The notes below the pieces were generated by a model, which did no database searches, had not been told where the DNA came from, and worked only from the letters and a program-made list of their open reading frames with translations. DNA of 64,000 nucleotides from assembly GCF_000276665.1 (NCBI RefSeq), contig NW_004955463.1, forward strand, positions 8,982,816 through 9,046,815, in the 5' to 3' direction. This document shows, one piece after another, positions 62,560-64,000 of this stretch. The stretch's first letter is position 1, and the number at the start of each line of letters is the position of its first letter. This DNA is from Chinchilla lanigera (taxonomy: Eukaryota; Chordata; Mammalia; Rodentia; Chinchillidae). Both the position numbers and the translations under genes were made by a program.

Positions 62560-62980
62560 CCTCCACATCTAATTGGTGACAGGTGATTGTATCACTCCTC
62601 TGTCAAACATATCCATCCCCTCCGTGTCCTTGCTGCTTCTACCTTGGTTTTTGTTCTCATCATCTCTCACGGTGCCCATCAGCCTCCTCACTGATTACTT
62701 CATCAGCTCCTCTGAGCTTCCTTCGCATTGTGCCGGCACATTCCAACACGCACACCTCATCACACCAGTCTTCTAGAAAATCTTTCATGGATCCTCATTG
62801 AGTTTAAGCATGGTCTGGCTTCTGCCAGATGATTCTAGTTTATCTCTCACTCTCATCATTCACTCTAATCGTATGACATTCTGTTTCCCAAATATACCAT
62901 AGCAGTGTTATCAAACCCTCATCACTCGGCATACCAACTCCATGTTTTTGCCATGTACCACCTGTATTATTATTTTTTTG
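62560..62980 (+). mobile_element. L2-like LINE relic
   Basis: TTTCATGGATCCTCATTGAG followed by GCATGGTCTGGCTTCTGCC resembles the 3' part of L2 by recollection. Confidence 0.45.
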
Positions 62981-63639
62981 GCATATTAACTTTTTTAATT
63001 AACTGCATTTTAACTAAAATAGAGTCATTTCAAATAAAACTTTGTATCAATGCTGTGAATGGAAAACTGTAATCAGTTGCCATAATTAATATGAAACTGT
63101 AAAAAATAAATACAATAAAAATGAAACAGTGTTATTCAGTTTCAACAATATACTGTTGCCTGCTAAAGTCTCTGAATGATAAGCCTGTTCTCTGGCTAAA
63201 AGGGAGATTAGCAAACCTTAGTAAAAAGGAAGTACATATTTGGAAAACACAGAAAGATGCATTCCTCAAGTTAGCCAAGATCTAGAGGGAATTTAGGGGC
63301 TGTTTCTCCTGCTCTTTTATTCAATATTATTTAATGCTTTATCTTAAATCATCTTGCATTCAACATTTACTCACGCACATGTATTAGAAAACACACTGCT
63401 GTGCTTGCTGTCTGTCTCTGCTCTTGTGTAGGCCATTTTACTAGAATTTCTTTCACTATTTATCTTCCTGAAAAACTTCTACTCTTCCTTTGGGGAAAGA
63501 AAGTTTCCTTCTCTCTGAATTAGGGAGAATTTCCTGGGCGTTGGGTGTTCTTCCTTTATGGTACGTTCTTCAACACAGTACTTTCCACCTGTCCCATATC
63601 CTATATGGAACAACTTGGAATTCCTCAATGCAGTAGACC

Positions 63640-63725
63640 ATGCATTCTTTGAGGCAAGATTCACTGCACTGTTTGTGTATACCAAGGGCCTAGCACAGTA
63701 CCTGAAACATGGCAGATGCTGGATG
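63640..63725 (+). mobile_element. L2/MIR 3'-end relic
   Basis: TTCTTTGAGGCAAGATTCAC ... GGGCCTAGCACAGTACCTGA resembles the common LINE2 tail. Confidence 0.45.
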
Positions 63726-64000
63726 TCTAGATCACTGGCACCTAGCAACTCAAGCTCTTTATATGAGTTGGCAAGTATAAGAAGAATCTAGATGAGCTTA
63801 GGTGTTTGAAAGCCAAGATCAATAAAAGAGTAGCTTATAAATTGTTTAAAAATATATAAGTAGAATCAATCTTGCTCAATGGTTGTCAGAAAAAAACAAC
63901 TGAATCAGCATCCAAAGGATGGAAGACCATATTTTCCAAGGAATATATGAGTAGCATATAACTTTTGCTCTTGGTCTTGGCTTCCTTTCCACCCTACACT

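Larger units (their letters stand above)
57761..64000. other. Apparent intergenic DNA downstream of Nrg1
   Basis: No exon was recognised. The stretch holds a pair of ~180-base direct repeats (58,803 and 59,492), a MIR relic (about 59,990-60,160) and L2-like relics (about 62,560-62,980 and 63,640-63,725). The open frames are 77 codons or shorter over most of it (89 on the minus strand near 63.5 kb) and look like chance. Confidence 0.6.

Overview
This window is mammalian nuclear DNA, and the + strand carries the 3' half of a neuregulin-1 gene (Nrg1). The identification rests on nine in-frame coding segments with consensus splice sites. They encode the six-cysteine EGF-like domain, its alpha and beta C-terminal alternatives, the transmembrane exon and the conserved cytoplasmic tail. 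The interspersed repeats are tRNA-derived ID-type SINEs and one B1 SINE, so the genome is a rodent. The ID consensus, with a GGTACC-type 3' end, does not look like mouse or rat, but I cannot name the species.

Layout: 1-21,922 is the end of a long upstream intron, rich in SINEs with MIR, L2 and L1 relics. At 21,923-22,052 is the common EGF exon with the first four cysteines. After a 12-kb intron come the alternative alpha (34,058-34,125) and beta (34,712-34,770) EGF exons. The beta exon can read through to an in-frame stop at 34,805, which is the secreted beta-3 form. A 10.8-kb intron with a 768-base assembly gap (41,007-41,774) follows. The 24-base beta-1 exon was not found by eye and may lie in the gap. 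Then come the transmembrane exon (45,533-45,635), three cytoplasmic-tail exons (47,189-47,315; 49,887-50,017; 50,680-50,886), an alternative b-tail terminal exon (53,072-53,192) and the a-tail terminal exon (53,580-54,234). A long 3' UTR probably runs to a poly(A) site near 57.76 kb. The rest, to 64,000, appears intergenic, with a repeated ~180-bp unit and old L2/MIR fragments.

Together the exons form an alternative-splicing module. The EGF alternative sets ERBB3/ERBB4 affinity, the beta exon read-through decides secreted versus membrane-anchored, and a versus b tail sets the intracellular domain. The upstream exons (type I Ig, type III CRD and so on) are outside the window.

No new biological system was found. 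The points most worth checking are a perfect 105-bp duplication inside an intron, the beta-1 exon missing from the assembled sequence, a 27-base poly(T) tract just upstream of the b-tail acceptor, and stop codons placed immediately after several splice donors.
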